DNA of 64,000 nucleotides from Ureibacillus aquaedulcis. GTDB taxonomy: Bacteria; Bacillota; Bacilli; Bacillales_A; Planococcaceae. The stretch spans positions 62,001 through 126,000 of the forward strand of contig NZ_JAUHTQ010000004.1 of assembly GCF_030418165.1 (NCBI RefSeq), in the 5' to 3' direction. Shown here in pieces: positions 54,508 through 63,495 of the stretch. Under the pieces are notes generated by a model. It made no database searches. It was not told where the DNA came from and saw nothing but the letters and a program-made list of their open reading frames with translations. Each line of letters starts with the position of its first letter. Position 1 is the stretch's first letter. The translations under genes were made by a program, and so were the position numbers.

Positions 54508-55252
54508 TTAAGCAATGTAAACTTTGTTTTATGATTATTAATAATGCTGACAAGCTCTAATATAAGATAGTACAGTACAAACCTAAGCTAGGGAAAGTTA
54601 CTGTATGTTAATAAAATCCATTACATATTGGTGCCTGTTTTAGTTACCAATAGTTAGGCTGTGACGATTATAGATAAGAAGTTTAAAAAATATGAATTAT
54701 TAACTATCTGAAAGCATTATGCAATAGATTATTCAACAGTCGGGCACATTTCTATAAGAAATGTGTCTTTTTCCATTCAAGGGGCATATTGTTGAAACAC
54801 ATTCAATAAGAAAGCATTTGTAGCGCTAGAACATTTGGATTATCAAATAATAGAAGGAAAACTCGGATAATAAACTCCTTCGATGTAAACGAAGGTGAAT
54901 ATGTTCTTGGGGCTCAGTTTAAAATTAAAGAATAATAGTTTTAGTGAATTTATATTTCAACAGGGGCTTTAGTTAAATTACGATTTTCTGCAATCTTGCG
55001 CTTTCCTTGTACGAGGAAAGTGTTTTTTGCTATACAACCGAATAAGACCTGCTTGGAGCTATCTGCATGGTTTTGGTAAGGGTGATAATCACAGTAGTTC
55101 TTATTAATTTATGGATTTGAAAAGTGTAAAAAATCGGGAGCAGTTTAAAGTAATGCGCACAGGGTAAAAAATGTACCAGAGATTAATCTGTGAATGTTTA
55201 AAGTCTTAGTGAATTTTTTATTCATGGCTTTAAATATTAAACAAGATAGGAG
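54508..55252. other. Gene-poor region with terminators and a pseudogene
   Basis: These 745 bases lack an intact gene. The decayed copy at 54605-54700 is listed separately. CACATTTCT pairs with AGAAATGTG near 54744-54767 before a T-run. A second stem, CTTTCCT with AGGAAAG, lies near 55002-55022, followed by TGTTTTTT. CCTTCG/CGAAGG at 54882-54897 precedes a 23-codon open frame starting at 54900 that is not considered a gene. Confidence 0.6.
54605..54700 (+). pseudogene. Decayed copy of the small membrane protein gene
   Basis: ATGTTAATAAAATCCATTAC encodes MLIKSITYWCLF then a stop. It matches the start MLVNSIIYWWPI of the 54277 gene, and later sequence (GATTATAGATAAGAAGTTTAAAAA) loosely follows TACTATTAAAAAAAAGGTAC. 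The copy is stopped after 12 codons. It looks like a tandem duplicate that has decayed. Confidence 0.5.
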
Positions 55253-55261
55253 ATGACTTTG

Positions 55262-56155
55262 ATGAAAAACCCACATCTAACCGATCCACGTAAGAAATTT
55301 TATACACAAAAATTCCCGGATCAAGAGCAGGACACTCCAGCGCTGCAGAGTGAAATGAGCCCTAAACCTGACTGCGGAGAAGAGTCATATAAAGGATACA
55401 ATCGCCTGGAAGGGCGCAATGCCTTGATTACCGGTGGCGATTCCGGAATTGGCCGTGCCGCCGCCATTGCCTATGCCCGCGAAGGTGCAAATGTGGCGAT
55501 CCAATTCTTCCCTGGTGAAGAAGAAGATGCGAACGAAGTCAAAGAACTAATTGAAAAAGCAGGCAGAAAAGCATTGCTGCTACCGTATGACTTGCGGGAA
55601 GATGGCACAGCGACGGAAATTGTTACAAAAACTGTGGAAGCTTTTGGCGGATTGGACACGCTAGTATTGAATGCTGCGCAGCAAATCGCACAGCCAACCC
55701 TGGGTGATTTAACAATGAGTCAAGTGCAGGATACCTTCAAAGTAAACATCATCAGCATGTTTGAGACCGTAAAAGCTGCCGAAGAACATCTGGAACCAGG
55801 AAGTGCGATTATTACTACCACATCCGTGCAATCTTTCAATCCGTCCACATCTTTAATGGATTATGCCGCTACAAAAGGTTCTATAAGCAACTTTATGATA
55901 AACCTTTCCTCATACTTTGCTTCCAAGGGGGTGCGTGTCAATGGGGTTGCGCCAGGACCAATTTGGACACCATTGCAGTTGGATAATGGACAATTGGAAG
56001 GGCAAATCCCAGAGTTTGGCCAAAACACTCCACTTGGCCGTGCGGGACAGCCTGTAGAACTTGCGCCTGTGTATGTTCTTCTAGCATCCGATGAAGGGAG
56101 TTATATCACGGGGCAGATTTATGGGGTGACCGGTGGCGAGCCGATCGACTTATAA
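55262..56155 (+). CDS. Short-chain dehydrogenase/reductase (YhdF/YghA group)
   Basis: A 297-residue classical-type SDR with a 40-residue N-terminal extension (MKNPHLTDPRKKFYTQKFPD). The Rossmann motif is ALITGGDSGIGRAAA, the adenine loop LNAAQQIAQ, and the active site Ser/Tyr/Lys appear as TTSVQS and YAATKGS. NAD(P) oxidoreductase of unknown substrate; relatives respond to general stress. ATG 55262 is chosen because AGGAG at 55248 has nine-base spacing, whereas the ATG at 55253 directly abuts it. Confidence 0.9.
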   Translation: MKNPHLTDPRKKFYTQKFPDQEQDTPALQSEMSPKPDCGEESYKGYNRLEGRNALITGGDSGIGRAAAIAYAREGANVAIQFFPGEEEDANEVKELIEKAGRKALLLPYDLREDGTATEIVTKTVEAFGGLDTLVLNAAQQIAQPTLGDLTMSQVQDTFKVNIISMFETVKAAEEHLEPGSAIITTTSVQSFNPSTSLMDYAATKGSISNFMINLSSYFASKGVRVNGVAPGPIWTPLQLDNGQLEGQIPEFGQNTPLGRAGQPVELAPVYVLLASDEGSYITGQIYGVTGGEPIDL

Positions 56156-56486
56156 TCTTAAGTGTGAGTCAAAATAAAAACACCTTACTCGAATTCAGAG
56201 CGCTTTCTACTCCTCTTTTATCACGGTATGGCAACAAGTAAAAGAAGATGGACAAATAGCTTTAGCATTGATAATTTAAAACGCCGTAGTTAGTGTTTAA
56301 ATCACCTCGAAATAAATATACCGAGGTGATTTTTTTTGTTTTATTTATCTATTTCAAAGCTGCTTTTTTTAAGTCCAAAAGATAATTAACGTGGCTATCA
56401 ATCTTTTTGGAGAGGAAAACCGCTGGTTACATTTTTTCATATAATACCTAGAAAAGAGGAGACGATAATTTTTAGGAGGATTAGGA
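56156..56486. other. Intergenic region after the SDR gene
   Basis: The 331 bases hold the strong hairpin listed at 56300 and no intact gene. A TATAATAC at 56438-56445 with upstream TTACAT could be the promoter of the following protease gene. Confidence 0.5.
56300..56370 (+). pseudogene. Possible remnant of a GIY-YIG gene leader and start
   Basis: ATCACCTCG (56301-56309) pairs with CGAGGTGAT (56332-56340), then T residues. The following TTGTTTTATTTATCTATTTC reads LFYLSIS and aligns with ATGTTTTATGTATATATTC (MFYVYI) of the GIY-YIG gene at 50780, which has the same hairpin and T-run. No further coding similarity is obvious. It could equally be a strong terminator for rightward transcription. 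Confidence 0.35.
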
Positions 56487-57185
56487 ATGGACTTTTCAAA
56501 ACAGTTTGACAGGATAAAAGGGTCGGTGGTAAATATCTGTGTTCTCAATAATGCGGAAGATAAAAAAATTCTGTCCTCAGGGTCGGGGGTATTAATCGGT
56601 GATGGCACTAGAATCATCACTTGTTCCCACTGTATTAAGCCTGATCTTATAAATGTTGCCAGGTTTTCAGGTGAAGATAGTGCGAAAGAATGTAAAATTG
56701 TTTTTAATGATCCCAATAAAGATATTGCAATTCTAGAAGTTGATAAATCTCTTGGTAAAGGGGTTAAAATAGGCGATTCTTCGTCGGTGGAAATTGGGCA
56801 GGAAGCATTTGTCGTTGGATTCCCTTTGAATATAAAAAAAATAACTGCCCTTTCAGCCAATATTGCTGGATTTGAACCATTGAATGGATTTGAATTAATC
56901 AGGATTGATTCATCTATCAACCATGGTAATTCAGGTGGACCGTTATTTAATGCGAAGGGCGAATTAGTTGGAATAGTGAATGCAAAGCACGGAGGGTTAT
57001 CTTATATTTTGACCGAAGTCCAACAGGCAACACCAAAAGAAATGGAGGTAATTGGTGGGACAAATCTTGTTAAATTTATTCAGGTCTTGATGAAACAAAT
57101 GCAAAGAAATTTGAACCTCGGCATTGGCTATGCCATCCCTATAAATACGGTAGTGAACAGTGTAAGATCGTCAAATTCATTGTAA
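56487..57185 (+). CDS. Trypsin-like serine protease, predicted cytoplasmic
   Basis: A 232-residue S1-family protease. The triad is visible as His in ITCSHCIKP, Asp in PNKDIAILEV and Ser in SINHGNSGGPLFN. It resembles the HtrA protease core but has no signal peptide, membrane anchor or PDZ domain. AGGAGG lies eight bases upstream of ATG 56487. Target unknown. Stand-alone cytoplasmic trypsin-like domains are sometimes effectors in defence systems, but no partner gene is adjacent. Confidence 0.82.
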   Translation: MDFSKQFDRIKGSVVNICVLNNAEDKKILSSGSGVLIGDGTRIITCSHCIKPDLINVARFSGEDSAKECKIVFNDPNKDIAILEVDKSLGKGVKIGDSSSVEIGQEAFVVGFPLNIKKITALSANIAGFEPLNGFELIRIDSSINHGNSGGPLFNAKGELVGIVNAKHGGLSYILTEVQQATPKEMEVIGGTNLVKFIQVLMKQMQRNLNLGIGYAIPINTVVNSVRSSNSL

Positions 57186-57416
57186 ACAAGATATTAATAG
57201 ATAGTTTAATAAATTATTTGCACTATTATTTATTGGGTTATAAAAATCCAATTAATGAGGGTGCTTTTTTTAATCCCCAACCCACAAAGCACACCCAAAT
57301 CACGTCAATAGATATGTTTTTTGCATTTGAGTAGGCAGTTACTTCTATTCTCTATCAAACTGGAAAATAGTATAGAAACAAGAGCTCCTATACTTTTAGC
57401 GAAAGAGGAACAGATC

Positions 57417-57773
57417 ATGAAAATAAATTGGAAAGTTCGTATTAGACATAGACAATTTTGGGTGGCAATCATTTCAGCATTCGTTTTATTGGCCAATCAT
57501 GTTGCATCATTATTTAGTATGGATATCACTTTAATTAGTACAAAGATACAGCAATTATTAGAAACGATTTTCCTCATACTAGCCCTTTTTGGTATTGTTA
57601 TTGATCCGACAACAGACGGAGTTCAGGATAGTTCCCAAGCGATGGATTATTCAAGGCCAAGAAAAGAAACAGATAAAGATGAAGCAAGCGTGAAAAAAGC
57701 AGGAGAAGCAAAGCAAGAAATGAAAACAGAAGTGGAACAACAAGAAGAAGCAAATCATGAAAAATTAAAATAA
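57417..57773 (+). CDS. Orphan phage holin, phiLC3 type
   Basis: A 119-residue protein beginning MKINWKVRIRHRQFWVAIIS, with two membrane segments and the phiLC3 holin tail motif FGIVIDPTTDGVQDSSQAM. The C-terminal 40 residues are an extra, highly charged Lys/Glu region. No endolysin or other phage gene adjoins it. Such orphan holins occur in sporulating bacilli; it may be a prophage remnant or be reused for protein release. ATG 57417 has GAGGAA upstream. Confidence 0.85.
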   Translation: MKINWKVRIRHRQFWVAIISAFVLLANHVASLFSMDITLISTKIQQLLETIFLILALFGIVIDPTTDGVQDSSQAMDYSRPRKETDKDEASVKKAGEAKQEMKTEVEQQEEANHEKLK

Positions 57774-57902
57774 ACGCCGGCAAAATAACATTAAAAAAAT
57801 GGAGTGTGTATCGAAAGTCATTATTTTGCTGATTCAGGATAATGCTCTAAACAAACTGGAAAATTTTATTTATACTAGGACATGGGAGTGGGGTGTCTTA
57901 CG

Positions 57903-59474
57903 ATGATTATATTTTCCAATAACTATGTAAAACTTATAGAAGAGAACAATAAAGTATTTTTATATACCATCCAGCCTAATTTTAAGTTGAAGGACTTTGA
58001 TGAAGTTTTAAGAAAGTACCCACGGATTCGATTAACTAATTTTGCGTTATTAAAAAAAACATTGGAAGCAGAATCTCTGCAACAGGTTGAAATTGGTCAA
58101 TGGCTCCCAGTCATTGAGTTAGAAATATCTAAAGACAAAATGTCAGCCAATATCTCGGTCAATGAAACGACTGAAAACGTAAAGAATAATCAACATACCA
58201 TCCTTCAAAATTTAGAGGAATTACTATCCAAAAATCAAATTAAGCATGGTATTAAAGAAATTGAAATTCCTGCACTCATTACCGGAAAGTCCTACTGCAT
58301 TGCTGAAGGTACACAGCCTGTAAAAGGTGCGGATGCTATTGTTAAGTATCTAGAGATTCCGGAAAGAAAACCAGTCATTCATGAGGATGGAAAAGCAGAT
58401 TATTTTGAAATGAACTTTATTTTTGAGATTAAAGAAGGGGACTGGCTGGGTGAAAAAATTCCTCCTCAACCAGGAATCGAAGGGGTAAATATTTTCGGCG
58501 ACAATGTGCCTGCACCTTTTGGTGAAGATGTACCTCTTCAATATGACCCACAGGCTGCAAAAGAAGTACAAGAAAATGGAAAAATTATTCTATACGCCTC
58601 AAAAACTGGGGCAGTTGAAAACCTCCAAGGACTACTGACGGTTACAAACCATTTAATAATTGATGGGGATGTAGGAACTGCTACAGGGAACATACAATTT
58701 GATGGCTCCGTCTCGATACGTGGAACAGTAAATAGCGGGTTTTCTGTGAGAGCAACCGGGGATATCTCGATCGAAAGTCCAGAAGGAATAACGGGTGCCA
58801 AGCTTCTCAAATCAGAAAAGGGGGATATTTTTATAAAAAATGGCCTCTTTGGCCTCGGCGATACAGAGGTTGAGGCAGGAGGAAGCATTTTTGTAAAACA
58901 TGTAAACGATGCAAAACTATTTGCACAAAATGAAATCGTGATCGGATTTTATTCGTTAGGTTCCTATTTAGTGTCAGATTCCATTCTATTGGATGAAAGA
59001 AATGGCAAGATTATAGGAGGTAAGGCAGTTGCCAAGAATTCGATTATCACGGCTTTTTCAGGGAACAGATTAGAAAGGCGAACAGAATTGATAATCGAAA
59101 GCTTAGGTAAACAGGAAACGTATGACAAAATTCAGGAGAAAGCAGCCCTCTTAAAGAGTACGCGTGAAGAAACTTATGAATTAACGATAAAAGTAAATGA
59201 GGCAAATAAACATATTAGCAAGCTGAATCGACAGCAACTTCAAAGCTTAAAGATTTTGCAACAAGAATTGGAAAAGAAGAAAATGCACTGTGACCGGATT
59301 GATAAAGAAATCCAGCAGTTAATGCACGCTATCAAAAATATCGGAAAAGAAGAAATTAATGTTACGAAAGAGGCCCATCCGGGTACCTTTATTAGGATTG
59401 GCAAGAAATCCTCTTTACTTAACAAAAGTAAACAGGGGAAGTTTATTATAGAATATGGAGAGTTGAATGTATAA
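57903..59474 (+). CDS. FapA/DUF342 family polymer-assembly-like protein
   Basis: A 523-residue protein. An N-terminal part precedes the FapA core with KIPPQPGIEGVNIFGD and a right-handed beta-helix of repeats (LIIDGDVGTATGNIQFDGSV, GTVNSGFSVRATGDI, GGSIFVKHVND). A C-terminal coiled coil follows (about 400-470). DUF342 proteins are cytoplasmic or cell-surface polymer regulators with no firm reaction. ATG 57903 is preferred to 57882 because GGGAGTGGGGTG lies upstream. It is one base upstream of the next gene, so likely coexpressed. Confidence 0.8.
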   Translation: MIIFSNNYVKLIEENNKVFLYTIQPNFKLKDFDEVLRKYPRIRLTNFALLKKTLEAESLQQVEIGQWLPVIELEISKDKMSANISVNETTENVKNNQHTILQNLEELLSKNQIKHGIKEIEIPALITGKSYCIAEGTQPVKGADAIVKYLEIPERKPVIHEDGKADYFEMNFIFEIKEGDWLGEKIPPQPGIEGVNIFGDNVPAPFGEDVPLQYDPQAAKEVQENGKIILYASKTGAVENLQGLLTVTNHLIIDGDVGTATGNIQFDGSVSIRGTVNSGFSVRATGDISIESPEGITGAKLLKSEKGDIFIKNGLFGLGDTEVEAGGSIFVKHVNDAKLFAQNEIVIGFYSLGSYLVSDSILLDERNGKIIGGKAVAKNSIITAFSGNRLERRTELIIESLGKQETYDKIQEKAALLKSTREETYELTIKVNEANKHISKLNRQQLQSLKILQQELEKKKMHCDRIDKEIQQLMHAIKNIGKEEINVTKEAHPGTFIRIGKKSSLLNKSKQGKFIIEYGELNV

Positions 59475-60203
59475 ATGTTAAGTAGAATCCCAATCTATGC
59501 CCACAGGGGAGCATCTGGCTATGCTTTGGAAAATACATTTAAGGCCTTTGAAAAAGCCAGGATTCTTGGCGTAGATGGTATAGAATTGGATGTACAATGT
59601 ACGAAGGATAACCAGTTGGTTGTGTTCCATGATTCAGATTTGTTTCGCTTGACTGGCGTAAGGAAGAGAATCAATGAATGCACTTTAAAAGAGTTATTGA
59701 ATTTCCCGCTGGGCAAACACTTTTTTCGGCGCTTCTCAAAAGAACGGATCCCCACTTTACAGAAAGTCGTGGAATGGGCCAATTACTACAATATGCCCTT
59801 AAATATCGAGTTGAAGGAAACATTGCTTGATAAGCATAAGGCAATTACAGATTGTCTGCAAAGATTGGAATTGCCAAGGGGCAGTCATTTTTCTTCATTT
59901 CATGACGAATTGATGAGAGTAGTGAAAATGCAAAGACCGGATTTTCAAACGGCTATCATTGTAACTAAGAAATTCAATTGGCAGGAGTTATCAAAACTAT
60001 CCCATATAGATGCACTCCATGCCCATAGAAGATATTATAAACCGCCATATTTAAAGGCAGGCCTTGAGGCGGGAAAGGGACTTCGGTACTATGGCATTAC
60101 AGGAAAGGAACCATATCTAGCCGATCCAGATCCATCTGTTATTGGTTGGATAACAGATTTTCCGGATATTGTAGCAAAGGCAGCAAAAAGAAAATTAAAA
60201 TAG
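59475..60203 (+). CDS. Glycerophosphodiester phosphodiesterase
   Basis: A 242-residue GDPD. The active site is visible in IYAHRGASGYALENTFKAF, DGIELDVQCTKDNQLVVFHD, and NIELKE. It splits glycerophosphodiesters to glycerol-3-phosphate and alcohol. No signal peptide is seen, so it is cytoplasmic. B. subtilis has yqiK of this family between spo0A and bkd, so this is its likely counterpart. A terminator (AGACGTTCAA, 60202-60211, with TTGAGCGTCT, 60239-60248, then T residues) follows. Confidence 0.9.
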   Translation: MLSRIPIYAHRGASGYALENTFKAFEKARILGVDGIELDVQCTKDNQLVVFHDSDLFRLTGVRKRINECTLKELLNFPLGKHFFRRFSKERIPTLQKVVEWANYYNMPLNIELKETLLDKHKAITDCLQRLELPRGSHFSSFHDELMRVVKMQRPDFQTAIIVTKKFNWQELSKLSHIDALHAHRRYYKPPYLKAGLEAGKGLRYYGITGKEPYLADPDPSVIGWITDFPDIVAKAAKRKLK

Positions 60204-60253
60204 ACGTTCAATTTAGAAGGAATTTGGTTATCCTCAAGTTGAGCGTCTTTTTT
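60202..60253 (+). terminator. Terminator after the GDPD gene
   Basis: AGACGTTCAA (60202-60211) pairs with TTGAGCGTCT (60239-60248), one G-U pair, followed by a T-run. The loop of about 27 bases is long. Confidence 0.7.
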
Positions 60254-60281
60254 ATGTCGGAATAAAGTATAAATTTCTTTT

Positions 60282-60512
60282 TTATTGAACCTTTGGCGGA
60301 ATTTTTCCGTTTTTACGATCTCGATGGATTAAAAACCCAGCAAAAAATCCAAGCCCAACGACCAAGAAAATGATCCCGATACTGAATTGTAGCCATAACC
60401 AGGGAAACGGTGAAATTAATTTGCCGAATAATGTATCTCTCATAAATTTAATTCCTGCGCCAGCCATCAATGCGGGAATTAACATAATGATAAACGCTAA
60501 CATTCTTGCCAT
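60282..60512 (-). CDS. yqzF: DUF2627 membrane protein YqzF
   Basis: A 76-residue protein with two membrane helices and the DUF2627 pattern MARMLAFIIMLIPALMAGAGIKFMRDTLFG. Function unknown. In Bacillus it precedes the bkd operon in the same place. Its reading direction is opposite to the bkd genes. Confidence 0.88.
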   Translation of the reverse strand: MARMLAFIIMLIPALMAGAGIKFMRDTLFGKLISPFPWLWLQFSIGIIFLVVGLGFFAGFLIHRDRKNGKIPPKVQ

Positions 60513-60764
60513 GTCTTAACACCTCACTATAACATTAATTGTACAATGGACAGGCTGAAAGTCAAGAAACACTAGCTTTTTACATAAAATAGAATAATGT
60601 TTTTTGATAGTTCGAAAAATTCTTAATATAACAATTTTGGCATTTATTATTGCCTAATTCCGGAATAAAAAGTATGTTTAGATTAGGTTATAAAATTTTT
60701 GGAAGTACCAGTATGATTTTAGCAGTTCAGTACATTTTTAACGAAATAAAGTAATATTCGAGAA

Positions 60765-60778
60765 AGAAAACGCTTACT
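60765..60778 (+). promoter_or_regulatory. cre-like CcpA site before the leucine dehydrogenase gene
   Basis: AGAAAACGCTTACT fits the cre consensus TGWAANCGNTNWCA at all positions except the outermost pair. It lies 18 bases before the gene start, where binding of CcpA would block transcription. Catabolite repression of branched-chain keto acid degradation is reasonable, but unproven here. Confidence 0.5.
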
Positions 60779-60795
60779 TAATTGGAGGGAATGTT

Positions 60796-61890
60796 ATGGA
60801 AATTTTCAAATATCTAGAGAAGTACGATTATGAACAAGTTGTTTTCTGCCAAGATAAAACTTCTGGTTTGAAAGCCGTAATTGCTATTCATGATACAACA
60901 CTTGGTCCTGCATTAGGTGGTTGCAGAATGTGGACGTATGCAACAGAAGAGCAAGCAATTGAAGATGCACTCCGTCTGGCTCGAGGAATGACTTATAAAA
61001 ATGCAGCTGCAGGTTTGAACCTTGGTGGTGGAAAAACTGTTATTATCGGAGATCCTTTCAAAGACAAAAATGAAGAGATGTTTCGTGCGCTGGGTCGTTT
61101 TATTCAAGGGCTGAATGGGCGATATATTACAGCAGAAGATGTTGGGACAACTGTTTCCGACATGGATTTAATCCATGAAGAAACGGATTATGTAACTGGA
61201 ATCTCACCAACATTCGGTTCATCAGGCAACCCATCCCCGATTACCGCTTATGGCGTATACCTTGGAATGAAAGCTGCTGCTAAAGAAGCATTTGGCAGTG
61301 ATAGCTTACAAGGCCGGACAATAGCTGTGCAAGGACTTGGAAATGTGGCGTATACCTTATGTGAATACTTATATAAAGAAGGCGCTAAATTGGTGGTTAC
61401 TGATATCAATCAGAAGGCAATTGATAGAGTTGTCAATGATTTCAATGCGATAGCGGTCGAGCCTAACGAAATCTATCAACAAGAAGTTGATATTTTTTCT
61501 CCTTGTGCCTTGGGAGCAATCATCAATGATGAAACGATTCCACTATTAAAGGCAAGAGTGATTGCAGGTTCTGCAAATAACCAGCTTAAAGATTCGAGGC
61601 ATGGCGATATCATTCATGAAATGGGCATCGTTTATGCACCGGATTACGTAATCAATGCTGGAGGCGTTATTAATGTTGCAGATGAATTATACGGTTATAA
61701 TAGAGAACGTGCTATGAAACGTGTAGAAACAATTTACGACAGTATTGAAAAAATATTCGAGATTTCTAAGCGCGATAATATACCGACATATCTAGCAGCG
61801 AACCGTCTTGCCGAAGAACGGATTGAACGTATGTCAAGATCGCGTTCACAATTTTTAAAGAATGGAAAAAATATCTTAAACGGAAGATAA
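60796..61890 (+). CDS. bcd: Leucine dehydrogenase
   Basis: A 364-residue enzyme oxidising leucine, valine and isoleucine to keto acids with NAD. The start [20 protein letters not shown] is typical. The catalytic Lys residues are in [20 protein letters not shown], and the NAD motif is [21 protein letters not shown] precedes ATG 60796. The ptb and buk genes that flank bcd in B. subtilis are not here; lpdV follows 75 bases after the stop. Confidence 0.95.
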   Translation: MEIFKYLEKYDYEQVVFCQDKTSGLKAVIAIHDTTLGPALGGCRMWTYATEEQAIEDALRLARGMTYKNAAAGLNLGGGKTVIIGDPFKDKNEEMFRALGRFIQGLNGRYITAEDVGTTVSDMDLIHEETDYVTGISPTFGSSGNPSPITAYGVYLGMKAAAKEAFGSDSLQGRTIAVQGLGNVAYTLCEYLYKEGAKLVVTDINQKAIDRVVNDFNAIAVEPNEIYQQEVDIFSPCALGAIINDETIPLLKARVIAGSANNQLKDSRHGDIIHEMGIVYAPDYVINAGGVINVADELYGYNRERAMKRVETIYDSIEKIFEISKRDNIPTYLAANRLAEERIERMSRSRSQFLKNGKNILNGR

Positions 61891-61965
61891 TTTTATATTT
61901 ATTTGAAAGTATCTACGGGGAGTGAAGAGTTTCTTTGCTTCCCCATTTGGGTAGGAGGGATTTAT

Positions 61966-63384
61966 TTGGCTCAAGAATATGATTTAGTTATTCTGGGTGG
62001 TGGAACAGGAGGCTATGTAGCCGCGATAAGAGCATCACAGCTAGGTCTTAAAACGGCAATTGTAGAAAAGGAGCAGTTGGGCGGTACTTGTCTTCATAAA
62101 GGGTGCATCCCAAGTAAAGCTTTGCTGCGAAGCGCCGAAGTTTACCGACAAACAGCTAATGCTCATGCCTTTGGTATTGAAGCGCCTGAAGTGAAACTGA
62201 ATTTTACGGCAGTCCAAAATAGAAAGACTGGCATAGTTGAGCAACTTCATAACGGTGTGAAAGCATTGATTAAAAAGGGGAAAATCGATGTTTATCATGG
62301 TACGGGCAGAATTCTGGGGCCATCCATTTTTTCGCCGATGCCGGGAACGATTTCAGTGGAAATGGAAGGGCAGGAAAATGAAATGCTGCTTCCGAAAAAT
62401 GTAATTTTAGCAACTGGCTCAAGACCTAGAAATTTAGATGGGATCAATGTTGACGGACAAACAATTCTTTCATCTGATCATGCTTTAGAATTAGAAGCGT
62501 TGCCTAGTTCCATCATCATTGTTGGCGGAGGAGTCATTGGGATTGAATGGGCTTCAATGTTAGCAGACTTTGGGGTGAAAGTATCGGTTTTGGAATATGG
62601 CAATCGAATTCTTCCAGGTGAAGATCAAGAAGTGTCGAATGAAATGGAAAAACACCTTGTAAAAAGAGGTGTTGAAATAATAAAAAATGCTGAATTGCTG
62701 TCCGATTCCATTGAAGTGGGGGATGGAATCAAGATTTCTGCCAACATAAAAGGGGAGCATCAATCTTATTTTGCGGAGAAGCTGTTACTGGCAGTGGGTC
62801 GCATCGGTAATATCGATGGAATTGGATTAGAAAATACCGAGATTGAGACTGAATCACATTTCATCAAAGTAAATGATGTATATCAAACAAAAGAAAAGCA
62901 TATTTACGCGATCGGTGATGTGATCGGGGGTATGCAACTTGCACATATCGCTTCACACGAAGGCATTGCAGCTGTTGAACATATTGCGAGTGGCGAAAAG
63001 AAACCGATCGACTATACAAATGTTGCCCGCTGTATATATAGCTATCCGGAAGCTGCTAGTATTGGGTTGACGGAAGAACAAGCAAAAACAAATGGGTTCG
63101 ATATCAAAGTTGGTAAATTCCCGTTTAAAGGAATTGGTAAAGCTTTGGTTTACGGGGATGCAGAAGGATTTGTTAAAATTATAGCAGATAAAGAAACTAA
63201 CGATCTATTAGGTGTTCACATGATAGGACCCCATGTAACAGATCTTATTTCAGAAGCTGCATTAGGGAAGTTATTGGACACTACTGCTTGGGAAATCGGC
63301 CAAACCATTCACCCCCACCCTTCATTAAGTGAGATAATGGGGGAAGCAGCTCTAGCCGTAGAAGGAAGAGCAATACACTTTTAA
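61966..63384 (+). CDS. lpdV: Dihydrolipoyl dehydrogenase, branched-chain complex E3
   Basis: A 472-residue FAD enzyme that reoxidises lipoyl groups of the branched-chain keto acid complex. It has the FAD motif LVILGGGTGGYVAAIRASQL, the redox Cys pair GGTCLHKGCIPSK, the NAD motif IVGGGVIGIEWA and a C-terminal active-site His in HPHPSLSE. TTG 61966 with TAGGAGGGA upstream is preferred over an ATG at 61903 that would add a non-family extension. Confidence 0.95.
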   Translation: MAQEYDLVILGGGTGGYVAAIRASQLGLKTAIVEKEQLGGTCLHKGCIPSKALLRSAEVYRQTANAHAFGIEAPEVKLNFTAVQNRKTGIVEQLHNGVKALIKKGKIDVYHGTGRILGPSIFSPMPGTISVEMEGQENEMLLPKNVILATGSRPRNLDGINVDGQTILSSDHALELEALPSSIIIVGGGVIGIEWASMLADFGVKVSVLEYGNRILPGEDQEVSNEMEKHLVKRGVEIIKNAELLSDSIEVGDGIKISANIKGEHQSYFAEKLLLAVGRIGNIDGIGLENTEIETESHFIKVNDVYQTKEKHIYAIGDVIGGMQLAHIASHEGIAAVEHIASGEKKPIDYTNVARCIYSYPEAASIGLTEEQAKTNGFDIKVGKFPFKGIGKALVYGDAEGFVKIIADKETNDLLGVHMIGPHVTDLISEAALGKLLDTTAWEIGQTIHPHPSLSEIMGEAALAVEGRAIHF

Positions 63385-63495
63385 AAAATAGATTAATAGA
63401 TGTTCGAGACTAAGAAGGTAATTGGTACCAACTAAATTATATGGATTAATGGTAATGAGATGAAGCTTTCCACTTTATTGAAAGGGGATGTTTAT

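Noticed and set aside
60638-60655. TTGGCA and TTGC looking like a sigma-54 -24/-12 promoter before leucine dehydrogenase
   Set aside because: The distance between GG and GC is 11 bases, not the strict 10 needed, and the conserved C after GGCA is T.
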